Assembly: GCA_017995665.1 (NCBI GenBank)
Contig: JAGOIM010000046.1
Coordinates: 1-9,795 of the forward strand
Origin: Anaerolineaceae bacterium
GTDB lineage: Bacteria > Chloroflexota > Anaerolineae > Anaerolineales > Anaerolineaceae
Length of the DNA: 9,795 nt
Direction of reading: 5' to 3'
The first letter of the stretch is position 1; each line of letters begins with the position of its first letter. Below are positions 1 through 5,987 of this stretch, piece after piece. Under the pieces are notes generated by a model that made no database searches, was not told the DNA's origin, and saw nothing but the letters and a program-made list of their open reading frames with translations. The translations under genes and the position numbers were made by a program.

Positions 1-498
1 CCACAAGTTTCGATGTTTCATGACAGACTGGAAATTTTTTCTCATGGTGGATTACCAAGTGGTATGAGCAAAAAACATTTCTTTGAAGGGATTAGCAAAC
101 CGAGAAATACTACTTTAATGAGAATTTTCTTGACGATGGGGCTGACAGAACATACGGGCCATGGTATTCCAACAATTATCAACAGATATGGTAAAGATGT
201 TTTCCAAATTGAAGATAACTATATCCGTTGTACGATACCATTTGATAATCAAGTACTATCGCAAATAGAAAAAAAGAATGTCGGTTTAAACGTCGGTTTG
301 AATGTCGGTTTGAATAAAACAGAAACAAAAGCAATTCATCTACTTATCGAAAATCCAGCTTATAACGCAGAAGAATTAGCAGAAAAGATTGGCGTAACAA
401 AAAGAACAATCGAAAGAACCTTTGCTAGTTTACAGAAAAAAGGATTCCTTGAAAGGGTCGGCTCAAAGCGTGACGGAAGATGGATGGTAATAAAATGA
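1..498 (+). CDS. C-terminal part of an ATP-binding (AlbA_2/HATPase_c_4-type) transcriptional regulator, cut by window edge
   Basis: The frame is open from base 1 (P-Q-V-S before the first Met at 13), so the N-terminus lies outside the window and the Met at 13 is unlikely to be the start. Residues about 5-65 (RLEIFSHGGLPSG, KPRNTTLMRIF, GLTEHTGHGIP) match the RecG-C-like/HATPase_c_4 part of the family that normally begins with an AlbA_2 (Schlafen-type) domain. After a repeat linker (NVGL x3, residues about 93-105), residues about 107-165 form a winged helix-turn-helix (NAEELAEKIGVTKRTIERTFASLQKKGFLERVG). From family knowledge this is a DNA-binding regulator, often found in accessory regions; its ligand is unknown. 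The next gene starts inside its stop codon (ATGA), so the two are probably co-translated. Base composition is A+T-rich compared with the middle and right of the window. The family call is fairly sure; the function is not. Confidence 0.8.
   Translation, partial: PQVSMFHDRLEIFSHGGLPSGMSKKHFFEGISKPRNTTLMRIFLTMGLTEHTGHGIPTIINRYGKDVFQIEDNYIRCTIPFDNQVLSQIEKKNVGLNVGLNVGLNKTETKAIHLLIENPAYNAEELAEKIGVTKRTIERTFASLQKKGFLERVGSKRDGRWMVIK
277..315 (+). repeat. 12-bp tandem repeat encoding NVGL x3
   Basis: Three in-frame copies of a 12-bp unit (AAT/AAC GTC GGT TTA/TTG at 277-288, 289-300 and 301-312) are followed by one more AAT. They encode NVGLNVGLNVGLN, the linker between the ATPase-like part and the winged helix of the regulator. 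The copies differ at only a few third codon positions, so copy number could vary by slippage without breaking the frame. Similar VGLN-type linkers are known in this regulator family. Confidence 0.9.
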
Positions 499-983
499 AT
501 AAACAAATGAGCTATAAAATTAGACAATTAAATCCACATGAATATGAGATTTTAGAAATTTTTTTGTATGAGGCAATTTTTGTTCCAGAAGGCATAGAGA
601 GTCCGTCAAGAGATATTATCAAATCCCCGGAATTGCAAGTCTATATAAAAGACTTTGGTTTAAAAGATGATTATGCTCTAGGAGCTGAAATTGATGGCAA
701 AATTATCGGTGCTGTTTGGACTCGTATAATGAAAGACTATGGACATATTGATGATGAGACACCATCACTTTCTATATCCGTATTGAAAGAATATAGAGGT
801 TTAAAAATTGGGACAGAATTGATGAAGCAGATGTTTATACTTTTAAAAACAAAGGGTTATAGAAGAGTGTCTCTATCAGTTCAAAAAGAAAATTATGCGC
901 ATAAGATGTATCGAGATTTGGGGTTTGAAATAGTTAATGAAAGCGACCAAGACTATATTATGCGTATAGAACTACATGAATAG
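495..983 (+). CDS. GNAT family N-acetyltransferase
   Basis: A 162-residue protein of normal GNAT length, predicted to move an acetyl group from acetyl-CoA to an unknown amine. Motif A lies at about residues 94-110 (SISVLKEYRGLKIGTELM); its R-G-L-K-I-G loop has Lys where the pyrophosphate-binding loop usually has Gly. Motif B lies at about 126-145 (LSVQKENYAHKMYRDLGF), with the usual N..A..Y..LGF pattern. The frame is open from an ATG at 480, but I chose the ATG at 495. It overlaps the stop of the upstream regulator as ATGA and is preceded by a purine-rich GGATGG, which suits translational coupling. An ATG at 507 is a further alternative. The gene is clearly A+T-rich (for example 17 G+C of 60 bases at 541-600). 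The substrate cannot be told from sequence; a drug or small-molecule acetylase or a protein acetylase are both possible. Confidence 0.88.
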   Translation: MNKQMSYKIRQLNPHEYEILEIFLYEAIFVPEGIESPSRDIIKSPELQVYIKDFGLKDDYALGAEIDGKIIGAVWTRIMKDYGHIDDETPSLSISVLKEYRGLKIGTELMKQMFILLKTKGYRRVSLSVQKENYAHKMYRDLGFEIVNESDQDYIMRIELHE

Positions 984-988
984 CCCTG

Positions 989-1008
989 ATGTCCCACTAG
1001 TGCGACAT
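989..1008. other. 20-bp near-perfect palindrome behind the acetyltransferase gene
   Basis: The arms ATGTC and GACAT flank a perfect CACTAGTG palindrome, with one C/C mismatch on each side. It begins 6 bases after the GNAT stop codon and no T-run follows, so it is not a standard terminator. It could be a protein-binding or recombination site; nothing in the sequence decides this. Confidence 0.6.
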
Positions 1009-1009
1009 G

Positions 1010-1039
1010 CTGAAAAGCCCCACCTAGAAAGTTTTTCAG
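1010..1039. other. hairpin at the end of the A+T-rich block
   Basis: CTGAAAAGC (1010-1018) can pair with GTTTTTCAG (1031-1039), giving nine pairs including one G-U, with a 12-base loop. It directly follows the 989-1008 palindrome. The T-rich arm is part of the stem and no T-tract follows, so at best it is a weak terminator for the acetyltransferase gene. Composition changes to the style of the rest of the window shortly after, around 1075. Confidence 0.45.
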
Positions 1040-1091
1040 AGTAGGAAAATACAGATTTTAACTTGACCCCGCAAGAGGCTCCTGTGGCTTT

Positions 1092-1244
1092 CTAATCTAT
1101 TTCAGTTTGGACTGGTGTTGATTTCTTAAATACAATCATCAAGCCGTTGACGAGCAGGTAGATTGCCACAATCACCGAGAAAGCTGACATATATGGCGGA
1201 TTGAAGGCGCACGAGGTTTCCGAAAGCCAGCAAATATAGCGCCT
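1092..1244 (-). pseudogene. 3'-end remnant of a paralogue of the neighbouring CDF-like gene
   Basis: Bases 1114-1179 match 1270-1335, the 3' end of the intact gene, at 59 of 66 positions. Read on the minus strand this stretch gives SVIVAIYLLVNGLMIVFKKSTP, against SVIVAVYLLVNGLLIVFKKSTP in the intact gene. It then runs on to its own tail (VQTEID) and a TAG at 1092-1094. Most differences are silent or conservative, which suggests the copy was once translated rather than being a fresh duplication. The frame continues unbroken upstream to the TGA of the intact gene and has no start or ribosome site. Only the last membrane helix of the old protein is left. The likely origin is a deletion that removed most of one of two tandem paralogues. 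Confidence 0.75.
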
Positions 1245-1248
1245 TCAA
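1201..1248. repeat. 10-bp inverted repeat over the stop codon of the CDF-like gene
   Basis: TTGAAGGCGC (1201-1210) and GCGCCTTCAA (1239-1248) are perfect inverted copies 28 bases apart. The right arm contains the stop codon of the intact gene. There is no T-tract on either side, so it is not an obvious terminator. It sits exactly between the intact gene and the paralogue remnant. Confidence 0.6.
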
Positions 1249-1877
1249 GCTCGCCCTACCTTTGATTCAGGTGTTGATTTCTTAAATACAATCAGCAGAC
1301 CGTTGACAAGCAGGTAAACTGCGACAATCACCGAGCCAATGATGTCCAGATAAGCTGCGGCGGGGGAGGTGGGGGCGATTGCGATCGCAGCCAGGGCGGT
1401 CGTGACGCAAATATCGACAAGTGCTTTTGCCCGGTAGAGTTTGCTTTGCACGGCAATAATGGCGTTTGGTTCTTCTCGATTAAGTTTTCGATAGCGCAGC
1501 CAAAACCAGCTGTTTGTTATCGCACCAAGAATTGCAATAACCAAACTCAGCACAACGTTCCCTTTTTCAGAATGGTTTGACAGAAAACTAATCAAAAGCA
1601 TTGCAATTCCGCTGAGGCTCATAGCCCAACCAACGCAAAGGTTCGCGGTTCTTTCCAGTTTTTCTTTCTTCACAGGGTCTGCCATCGGATCTTTGGCTGT
1701 CGCTTTGTAGGTTAGCCATGAAACGATAATTGCAACGAGTTCAGCTGTTCTGCGAATAAAATCTGCAATTTGCGTGGATGATCTGCCAAAGAAAAGCCCA
1801 ATCCCCAGAACGATTGGACCCGGTGCGCTTAGAACAACCGAGGCGAGCAGTGTTTTTTGGCCTGTTTTTTCTTTCAT
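1245..1877 (-). CDS. CDF-like six-helix membrane protein (cation transporter family, atypical metal site)
   Basis: A 210-residue integral membrane protein with about six helices (roughly 10-30, 38-58, 80-100, 107-128, 150-170 and 176-198), the layout of the cation diffusion facilitator membrane domain. There is no cytoplasmic C-terminal metal-binding domain. The intracellular metal site of typical members (DxxxD in helix 2, HxxxD in helix 5) seems changed: helix 2 has R42xxxE46 and helix 5 has K151xxxD155. It may therefore carry another substrate or none, and the transporter call is moderate. The ATG at 1877 is preferred over the TTG just before it because it sits 4 bases after AAAGGAG. That ribosome site overlaps the TAA of the upstream lipid-kinase gene, so the two are one operon. 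A remnant of a second copy lies directly downstream. It could also be an uncharacterised membrane protein only distantly related to CDF. Confidence 0.6.
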   Translation of the reverse strand: MKEKTGQKTLLASVVLSAPGPIVLGIGLFFGRSSTQIADFIRRTAELVAIIVSWLTYKATAKDPMADPVKKEKLERTANLCVGWAMSLSGIAMLLISFLSNHSEKGNVVLSLVIAILGAITNSWFWLRYRKLNREEPNAIIAVQSKLYRAKALVDICVTTALAAIAIAPTSPAAAYLDIIGSVIVAVYLLVNGLLIVFKKSTPESKVGRA

Positions 1878-1886
1878 CAAGCTCCT

Positions 1887-2603
1887 TTAAATTGCAAAGA
1901 GATAAAGCAGCGGCAAAATGACAGCGGCAGCTGCAATTGGGCAGGTAACCGTATCATATCCGTTTTTTGTACGAAGTTCGACATCTGCACTCACTGCAGC
2001 TGCCGATAAAGAAATAATCAAATAGCCATACCAAGGAAGGTTGGCATTAAAAAACAGAATCAATAACACAGTAACAAAAGAGACGAGGAACATCGTCACC
2101 GACCCTTCAACGGTTTTATGTTCGTCGACAAATGGTAGCTTTGTCTTCCGTTTCCCAAATTTTTTGCCAATCAATGCAGCGGCTGCATCTCCGAAACCCC
2201 AGGCATAAACGCAGACCATTGTCAGCCATCGCTCTCCAAGCCAACCCCAACCAATGGCAATCATCAGCGCAAACATCATAAAAGCCAAAACAAGACTCTT
2301 TTTGATTTCCCCCGTTTTGCGTTCGTGAATAAATTCAGAAAAACTTTTAATCTTTTTCTCCGCCAAACTTATCACAAGGTAGGCTATTGCCATAAATGCA
2401 AGTGAAGCCAATGCGGCGAGCCACCAATTTTCAAAAGCATACAGAAAAACCAGCAAAGAAAGGATCAAAATCAGGTGAAGCGATTTCCTAAAAACTTCTT
2501 TTGGAATATTTTTAAAAAAGTGCGTGATTAACGAAAGAATTACGACACAAACAATAAAATAAATTACCACTTTCCCGAAACCTGTTAGGAATCCTAATAA
2601 CAT
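1887..2603 (-). CDS. SEC59/VTE5-type membrane kinase (phytol/dolichol kinase-like, CTP-dependent family)
   Basis: A 238-residue protein with about seven hydrophobic segments. It carries the family's marks: FRKSLH near residues 38-43; GFGDAAAALIGKKFG at 136-150 followed by EHKTVEGS at 161-168, the glycine-rich and KTxEGS nucleotide-binding pattern; and GYDTVTCPI at 215-223. Family knowledge: these enzymes phosphorylate isoprenoid or other lipid alcohols (phytol, dolichol, polyprenol), usually with CTP, in the membrane. Older annotation often calls them phosphatidate cytidylyltransferases. The alcohol used here is not known. The ATG at 2603 has AGGAG 8 bases upstream. A TGcTATAAA box at 2619-2627 could be its -10, but the predicted transcription start would fall at the ribosome site, so this promoter is doubtful. 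The CDF-like gene follows after 9 bases. Confidence 0.82.
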   Translation of the reverse strand: MLLGFLTGFGKVVIYFIVCVVILSLITHFFKNIPKEVFRKSLHLILILSLLVFLYAFENWWLAALASLAFMAIAYLVISLAEKKIKSFSEFIHERKTGEIKKSLVLAFMMFALMIAIGWGWLGERWLTMVCVYAWGFGDAAAALIGKKFGKRKTKLPFVDEHKTVEGSVTMFLVSFVTVLLILFFNANLPWYGYLIISLSAAAVSADVELRTKNGYDTVTCPIAAAAVILPLLYLFAI

Positions 2604-2726
2604 GTCAAATGCTCCTGTTTTATAGCAGTGTAAAACCTGACTTTTTTCAATACGCGGTTTGTAGTTTATATGCGTTTAGCGGTCCTCCCCTTGCCTTGAT
2701 TTGACTGCAAGAAAAAACCAGTTTGA

Positions 2727-2756
2727 CAAAAAGAAGTCTGGCTTGACTTTTTCTTG
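2727..2756. promoter_or_regulatory. inverted repeat over the -35 box, possible operator of the TetR-type regulator
   Basis: CAAAAAGAAGTC (2727-2738) and GACTTTTTCTTG (2745-2756) match as inverted copies at 10 of 12 positions with a 6-base spacer. The right arm covers the -35 hexamer of the regulator promoter. This is where a repressor controlling its own gene would bind. Binding is inferred, not shown. Confidence 0.4.
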
Positions 2757-2771
2757 TTGATTACCTATTAT
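2743..2771 (+). promoter_or_regulatory. sigma-70-type promoter for the TetR-family gene
   Basis: TTGACT (2743-2748), a 17-base spacer and TATTAT (2766-2771) form a near-consensus promoter. Transcription would start near 2778, giving a leader of about 115 bases. The leader contains a small hairpin, GTTGA-TTTC-TCAAC (2783-2796). Confidence 0.75.
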
Positions 2772-2894
2772 ATAAACAGGCTGTTGATTTCTCAACCGTC
2801 AGTTGGATATAAACCGTAGTGTCTACAACAAAACATGCTGGGGATGTCGCTTTCTCAACAAAAACATGAGTGACATTTATCATAAGGATTGATT

Positions 2895-3470
2895 ATGAAA
2901 GATTTAAAAATGGATAGAAAAAAGCGCTACACCCGCATGGTTCTGCAAGATAGTTTGATTGAACTAATGCGCGAAAAACCAATTAACAAAATTACCATCA
3001 AAGAACTCTGCGAAAATGCAGATGTAAATCGCTCCACTTTTTATGCACATTTCAGCGACCAATATGAACTTCTAAAGACAATTGAAGAAGAAACGCTTAG
3101 CTGGGCAAAGGTGGCTTTTGAAAATCTGGTTGGCAGCACTTCAGATGAAGCCGAAACAATCAACGGACTGGAGGGAATTTGTCAATATATTGCAGATAAC
3201 AGCAAGCACCTTCAGATATTAATGAGCGAACAGGGAGACATTGGTTTTCAGAAACAGCTTTTTAGGCTTGTCTATAACCTTCTCGGAATCAACCCACAAG
3301 CCAATCAGAGCAGCAACGGCGATTCCAAGGAACTAAGTTTAATCTTTGTCGTAAATGGCTGCGTTGGCCTGATTCAACATTGGCTAAAAACCGGATTAAG
3401 ACAAAGCCCGCAAGAAATTGCAGGAATTATTTACAACATGACCGCTCCAACGCTAAAATATTTGATATAG
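2895..3470 (+). CDS. TetR/AcrR family transcriptional regulator
   Basis: A 191-residue protein of usual TetR size. Residues about 8-55 form the DNA-binding domain: RKKRYTRMVLQDSLIELM, then the helix-turn-helix ITIKELCENADVNRSTFYAHF, with the family's typical STFYAHF recognition helix end. The C-terminal part (about 60-191) is helical and resembles the TetR_C_8 type ligand/dimer domain; the ligand is unknown. The ATG at 2895 is chosen because AAGG lies 7 bases upstream; a TTG two codons earlier would be too close to that site. The gene is divergent from the lipid-kinase/CDF-like operon and shares its upstream region, so that operon is the first candidate target besides its own promoter. Confidence 0.9.
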   Translation: MKDLKMDRKKRYTRMVLQDSLIELMREKPINKITIKELCENADVNRSTFYAHFSDQYELLKTIEEETLSWAKVAFENLVGSTSDEAETINGLEGICQYIADNSKHLQILMSEQGDIGFQKQLFRLVYNLLGINPQANQSSNGDSKELSLIFVVNGCVGLIQHWLKTGLRQSPQEIAGIIYNMTAPTLKYLI

Positions 3471-3550
3471 AGATGCTTCGATCGGCAATATTGCAAAATG
3501 ATTGGCAATAAATCTACATAAACATTGTAATTCGTGTAATGTATATACGT

Positions 3551-3760
3551 TGGTAGGGGCAGGTCCAAATCACGAATGATCAATAATCGCCCACATCCGT
3601 AGAAAATGATCCATTGGGCGGGTTTTTCGGATTGCGCAATTCCACAAGGCTCACGAATTGAACCCGCCCGTACATTTTGTTTGTCCCGAATTGTCGGAGT
3701 CCGCAAAAGAGGCGGTCGCCGGTCACTGCCTTCCGGCACTTTGTCCGACCTGCCTACTAT
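3551..3760. repeat. nested-palindrome intergenic element, MITE-like
   Basis: The space between the convergent TetR-type and chelatase genes (about 300 bases) holds no credible gene but several inverted repeats. GGGCGGGTT (3616-3624) pairs with AACCCGCCC (3661-3669), around an inner ATTGCGCAAT palindrome at 3632-3641. GTCGGA (3693-3698) pairs with TCCGAC (3744-3749), enclosing CCGC/GCGG and GCCGG/CCGGC. The ends are also alike: TAGGGGCAGGTC at 3554-3565 and, inverted, GACCTGCCTA at 3747-3756, with a 2-base gap. Such arrangements suit a small non-autonomous mobile or REP-like element, or a folded RNA. No transposase or clear target duplication is seen. Outside it, 3471-3550 shows only a GCAATATTGC palindrome (3485-3494). 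Confidence 0.5.
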
Positions 3761-3770
3761 GGACTGCTGC

Positions 3771-4739
3771 TCAAATAAAACTCCTTGAGCCCTGGTCGCG
3801 ATAGGAGGGCACGGAAGGGGTTTGAATTTCTCTCTGCACGGTTTGATAGAGGGTATCTCCGCGCAAATCATCCACGGTATAACAAACCGCGCCCATGTCT
3901 TCCGCCAATTTTTGTGCCAAGCCACTGTCAAAGATTTTTTGCTCCATGTTGACCACAACGCTGTGAATTTTCTCGGTGGCGAAGAGGTTCGCCATTTCAG
4001 TGGTTTCTTCGGAAACTAAGCGTCCGGGCACGAGCGGAACGTTTCCAGCTCCGTCGGTCAAAACAATCAAAAGCGGCTGCACATCGGGGTGCAAAATTTT
4101 CTCTCTCTGCAATATCTCGTATGCCATTTGCAAGCCGGCTGTCAGGGGCGTTTTGCCTCCAACCGGAATATTTGCCAAAGCTCTTTCTGCCAGCAAAACG
4201 GAATTTGTGGGCGCCAAAACGAGTGTCGCGCGGTCTTTTTGAAAAACAACCAGCCCAACCCGGTCGCGGCGTTGGTAGGCATCGGTCAAGAGTGAAAGAA
4301 TGGCGGACTTGGTGGCTTTCATTCGTTCGGCAACTGCCATCGACCAAGAGCCATCAACCAGAAACAAAATCAGGTTAGCTGTCTTGCGCACCCTCACTTT
4401 TTTCTGAAAGTCTTCTCTTCTGATGGCAAAGGCAACTGAATTGCGATTCTTTATTTCATCGCGTTGACGTTGGAAAGGCGCGGCAGCGCGTAAGGTGGCA
4501 TCGAAAGCCAGGTCACTGCTATCGCGTGGGGAAGGGCGAGCCTGAATATAGCGCCCGCGTTTCGTTTTTGAGACAGTCTCAGAGCGCCTGCCCCCTTGCT
4601 TACGCACCATTTCATCGAGGGGCGTATCGAGTTGACGCGGTTCGAAAGTATCGCCGGCTTTGATGTTTTTACCGCCATCCCACCATTGGGGATTGAGCTG
4701 CATAAAGACATCTTGCCCTGATTCCCCCACCAAAGGCAT
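3771..4739 (-). CDS. chlD: ChlD/BchD-type VWA domain of a metal chelatase (probable -1 frameshift extension of the ATPase gene)
   Basis: From the first ATG this frame gives 322 residues: a linker; a region typical of the chelatase D subunit (about 70-120: SPRDSSDLAFDATLRAAAP, RREDFQKKVRVRK); and a von Willebrand A domain (about 121-300). All metal-binding (MIDAS) pieces are present: DGSWS at 129-133, T197 in GGKTP, and D229 in VLTDG. It lacks the AAA+ domain a ChlD subunit normally has at its front. The frame stays open back to 4802, inside the upstream ATPase gene, and the extra stretch (SESIDQEKPDDGDSGFDPE) looks like a normal acidic linker. The ATG at 4739 has no convincing ribosome site. 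I therefore think this part is made mainly as the end of a 709-residue frameshift fusion. Family role: D or medium subunit in ATP-driven insertion of Mg2+ or Co2+ into a tetrapyrrole. The large subunit is not in the window. Confidence 0.85.
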   Translation of the reverse strand: MPLVGESGQDVFMQLNPQWWDGGKNIKAGDTFEPRQLDTPLDEMVRKQGGRRSETVSKTKRGRYIQARPSPRDSSDLAFDATLRAAAPFQRQRDEIKNRNSVAFAIRREDFQKKVRVRKTANLILFLVDGSWSMAVAERMKATKSAILSLLTDAYQRRDRVGLVVFQKDRATLVLAPTNSVLLAERALANIPVGGKTPLTAGLQMAYEILQREKILHPDVQPLLIVLTDGAGNVPLVPGRLVSEETTEMANLFATEKIHSVVVNMEQKIFDSGLAQKLAEDMGAVCYTVDDLRGDTLYQTVQREIQTPSVPSYRDQGSRSFI

Positions 4740-4749
4740 TTCCGGGTCA

Positions 4750-4817
4750 AAACCAGAATCCCCATCGTCTGGTTTCTCTTGATCTATTGATTCACTTTTT
4801 TTTTAGATTCGTCCTCT
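4750..4817 (-). promoter_or_regulatory. probable -1 frameshift site joining ATPase and VWA frames
   Basis: On the minus strand the ATPase frame reads TCT AAA AAA AAA GTG AAT CAA TAG; the A9 run is at 4804-4796 and the stop at 4784-4786. A slip of -1 in the A-run leads into the VWA frame, which is blocked upstream by a TAA at 4803-4805. Two known kinds of stimulator are visible. One is an SD-like AGAGGA (4812-4817) about 9 bases before the A_AAA_AAA heptamer. The other is a hairpin with a perfect 8-bp stem, AAACCAGA/TCTGGTTT (4768-4775 with 4750-4757), and a 10-base loop. The hairpin starts about 20 bases after the run, farther than usual. Frameshifting of this kind has been reported for chlD-type cobalt chelatase genes. 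A one-base homopolymer sequencing error is the main alternative. Confidence 0.7.
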
Positions 4818-5899
4818 TGTTCAGCTTTAGGCGTATCGTCTTCAGCCTCAGTCAGGACAGTTTGCATTTTCAAGTCGGCAATTTTACTATTAAGCTGCTC
4901 CACACCGGATTCGCTCTTGCGGAATGGACCGGCTTTCACACGATGAGGCAGAGCAAGCTCAGCTGCCAGGGCGATATCACGCGGATTAATCTGCGTTCGT
5001 CCTTCAAAGGCGGCTTGGGCACGGGCGGCTTTTAGAATCACCAGGTCAGAACGATGCCCATCAACTTCCATTGATGAAGTCAGATCGGCAATTATTAGCA
5101 AATCACGCTGAGTATAGGCGACACTTTCAACCAATTGACGGGCTTGTTCAATTTGTTTCGAAAGTTCTTGCTCTTTAGGCAAAAACAGCTGGCGGAAGGC
5201 TTCCGGGTCGCTTTCAAAGGCGATATTGCGGCGCATAATTTCAACCCGTTGCTCTTTATCCAAAATGCCCCTGATTTCTACCGAAAAGGCAAAGCGATCC
5301 AAAAGTTGGGGGCGCAAATCACCTTCTTCGGGATTCATCGTGCCAACCAGAATGAAACGGGCGGGATGACTAAAGGAAATCCCTTCGCGCTCAACAACAT
5401 TGACACCCATTGCGGCAGAATCGAGCAAAATATCAACCACATGATCATCCAGAAGATTGACTTCGTCAATGTAAAGCAAACCGCGATTGGCAGATGCAAG
5501 CACGCCGGGTTCAAAATGACGCTCGCCTTTTTGGATAGCGCGTTCGATGTCGAGTGTACCGACAACCCGATCTTCGGTCGCCGAAACAGGCAGATTGATG
5601 AAAGGAGTCTCATGATGAACATGGGGGAGTGGGTTTTCACCATTAGCAAAGCGCTCCTGACATTCGGTACACCAGCTTGCCGGCTTATCCGGATCGCAAT
5701 TGAAACGGCAGCCTTGCACCACCTCAATAGGAGGCAAGAGGGCAGCCAAAGCCCGGGCTGCGGTCGATTTAGCAGTGCCACGTTCGCCACGAATCAGCAC
5801 ACCACCAATGCGAGGGTCAACTGCGTTTAAAATCAAGGCACGAGCCATGCGCTCTTGCCCAACAATTGCGGTGAAGGGGAAAATCACTTTTTGGTTCAT
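4784..5899 (-). CDS. chlI: ChlI/BchI-type AAA+ ATPase subunit of magnesium/cobalt chelatase
   Basis: A 371-residue AAA+ ATPase that would drive metal insertion into a tetrapyrrole as a ring with the D (VWA) subunit, in the cytoplasm. Visible parts: VGQE at 13-16; Walker A GERGTAKST at 38-46; a four-cysteine cluster C64, C68, C77, C80; Walker B LLYIDE at 141-146; sensor GTMNPEE at 186-192; and the LLDRF arginine region at 199-203. The C-terminal lid region includes SMEVDGHRSDLVILKAARAQAA, as in chelatase I subunits. The tail after about 340 is acidic, resembling the start of a ChlD linker, and ends just past the slippery run. The ATG at 5899 has AAAGGA 8 bases upstream. Without chlorophyll genes in view and with a likely anaerobic host, cobalt chelation for cobamide synthesis is my preferred role over Mg chelation, but this is an inference. 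Confidence 0.92.
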   Translation of the reverse strand: MNQKVIFPFTAIVGQERMARALILNAVDPRIGGVLIRGERGTAKSTAARALAALLPPIEVVQGCRFNCDPDKPASWCTECQERFANGENPLPHVHHETPFINLPVSATEDRVVGTLDIERAIQKGERHFEPGVLASANRGLLYIDEVNLLDDHVVDILLDSAAMGVNVVEREGISFSHPARFILVGTMNPEEGDLRPQLLDRFAFSVEIRGILDKEQRVEIMRRNIAFESDPEAFRQLFLPKEQELSKQIEQARQLVESVAYTQRDLLIIADLTSSMEVDGHRSDLVILKAARAQAAFEGRTQINPRDIALAAELALPHRVKAGPFRKSESGVEQLNSKIADLKMQTVLTEAEDDTPKAEQEDESKKKVNQ

Positions 5900-5921
5900 T
5901 TATAAGTCCTTTGCGTCAGGG

Positions 5922-5930
5922 ATTATAGCA
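5922..5930 (-). promoter_or_regulatory. extended -10 promoter for the chelatase gene
   Basis: The minus strand reads TGCTATAAT, a perfect -10 hexamer with the TGn extension. The -35 region is weak, which is common with extended -10 promoters. The start of transcription would be near 5915, giving a leader of about 16 bases before the ATG at 5899. Confidence 0.65.
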
Positions 5931-5987
5931 CGCGAACGAGGCGAATAAAAGTCTGTCTTGCCTTTTTATGTTTAATTTATAAATATT

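Noticed and set aside
1201..1248. Inverted repeat as a terminator of the CDF-like operon
   Set aside because: The loop is 28 bases, the stop codon sits inside one arm and no T-tract follows on the minus strand.
2619..2627. TGCTATAAA as the promoter of the lipid-kinase operon
   Set aside because: Its expected start point falls inside the ribosome site of the gene, leaving too short a leader; not listed as a feature.
3431..3958. Open frames on both strands through the 3471-3770 spacer
   Set aside because: They cross the palindromic element and the 3' ends of two real genes, have no ribosome site and give low-complexity, unrecognisable protein.
4739..4760. Independent translation start for the VWA gene at 4739
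   Set aside because: No Shine-Dalgarno sequence at proper distance is seen, and the frame remains open upstream through the slippery run. It is kept as an alternative but is less likely than frameshifting.
5135..5830. A 231-codon open frame on the plus strand opposite the chelatase ATPase gene
   Set aside because: It lies wholly inside a well-conserved AAA+ gene on the other strand, resembles no known family and has no ribosome site; it is a by-product of that gene's codon use.
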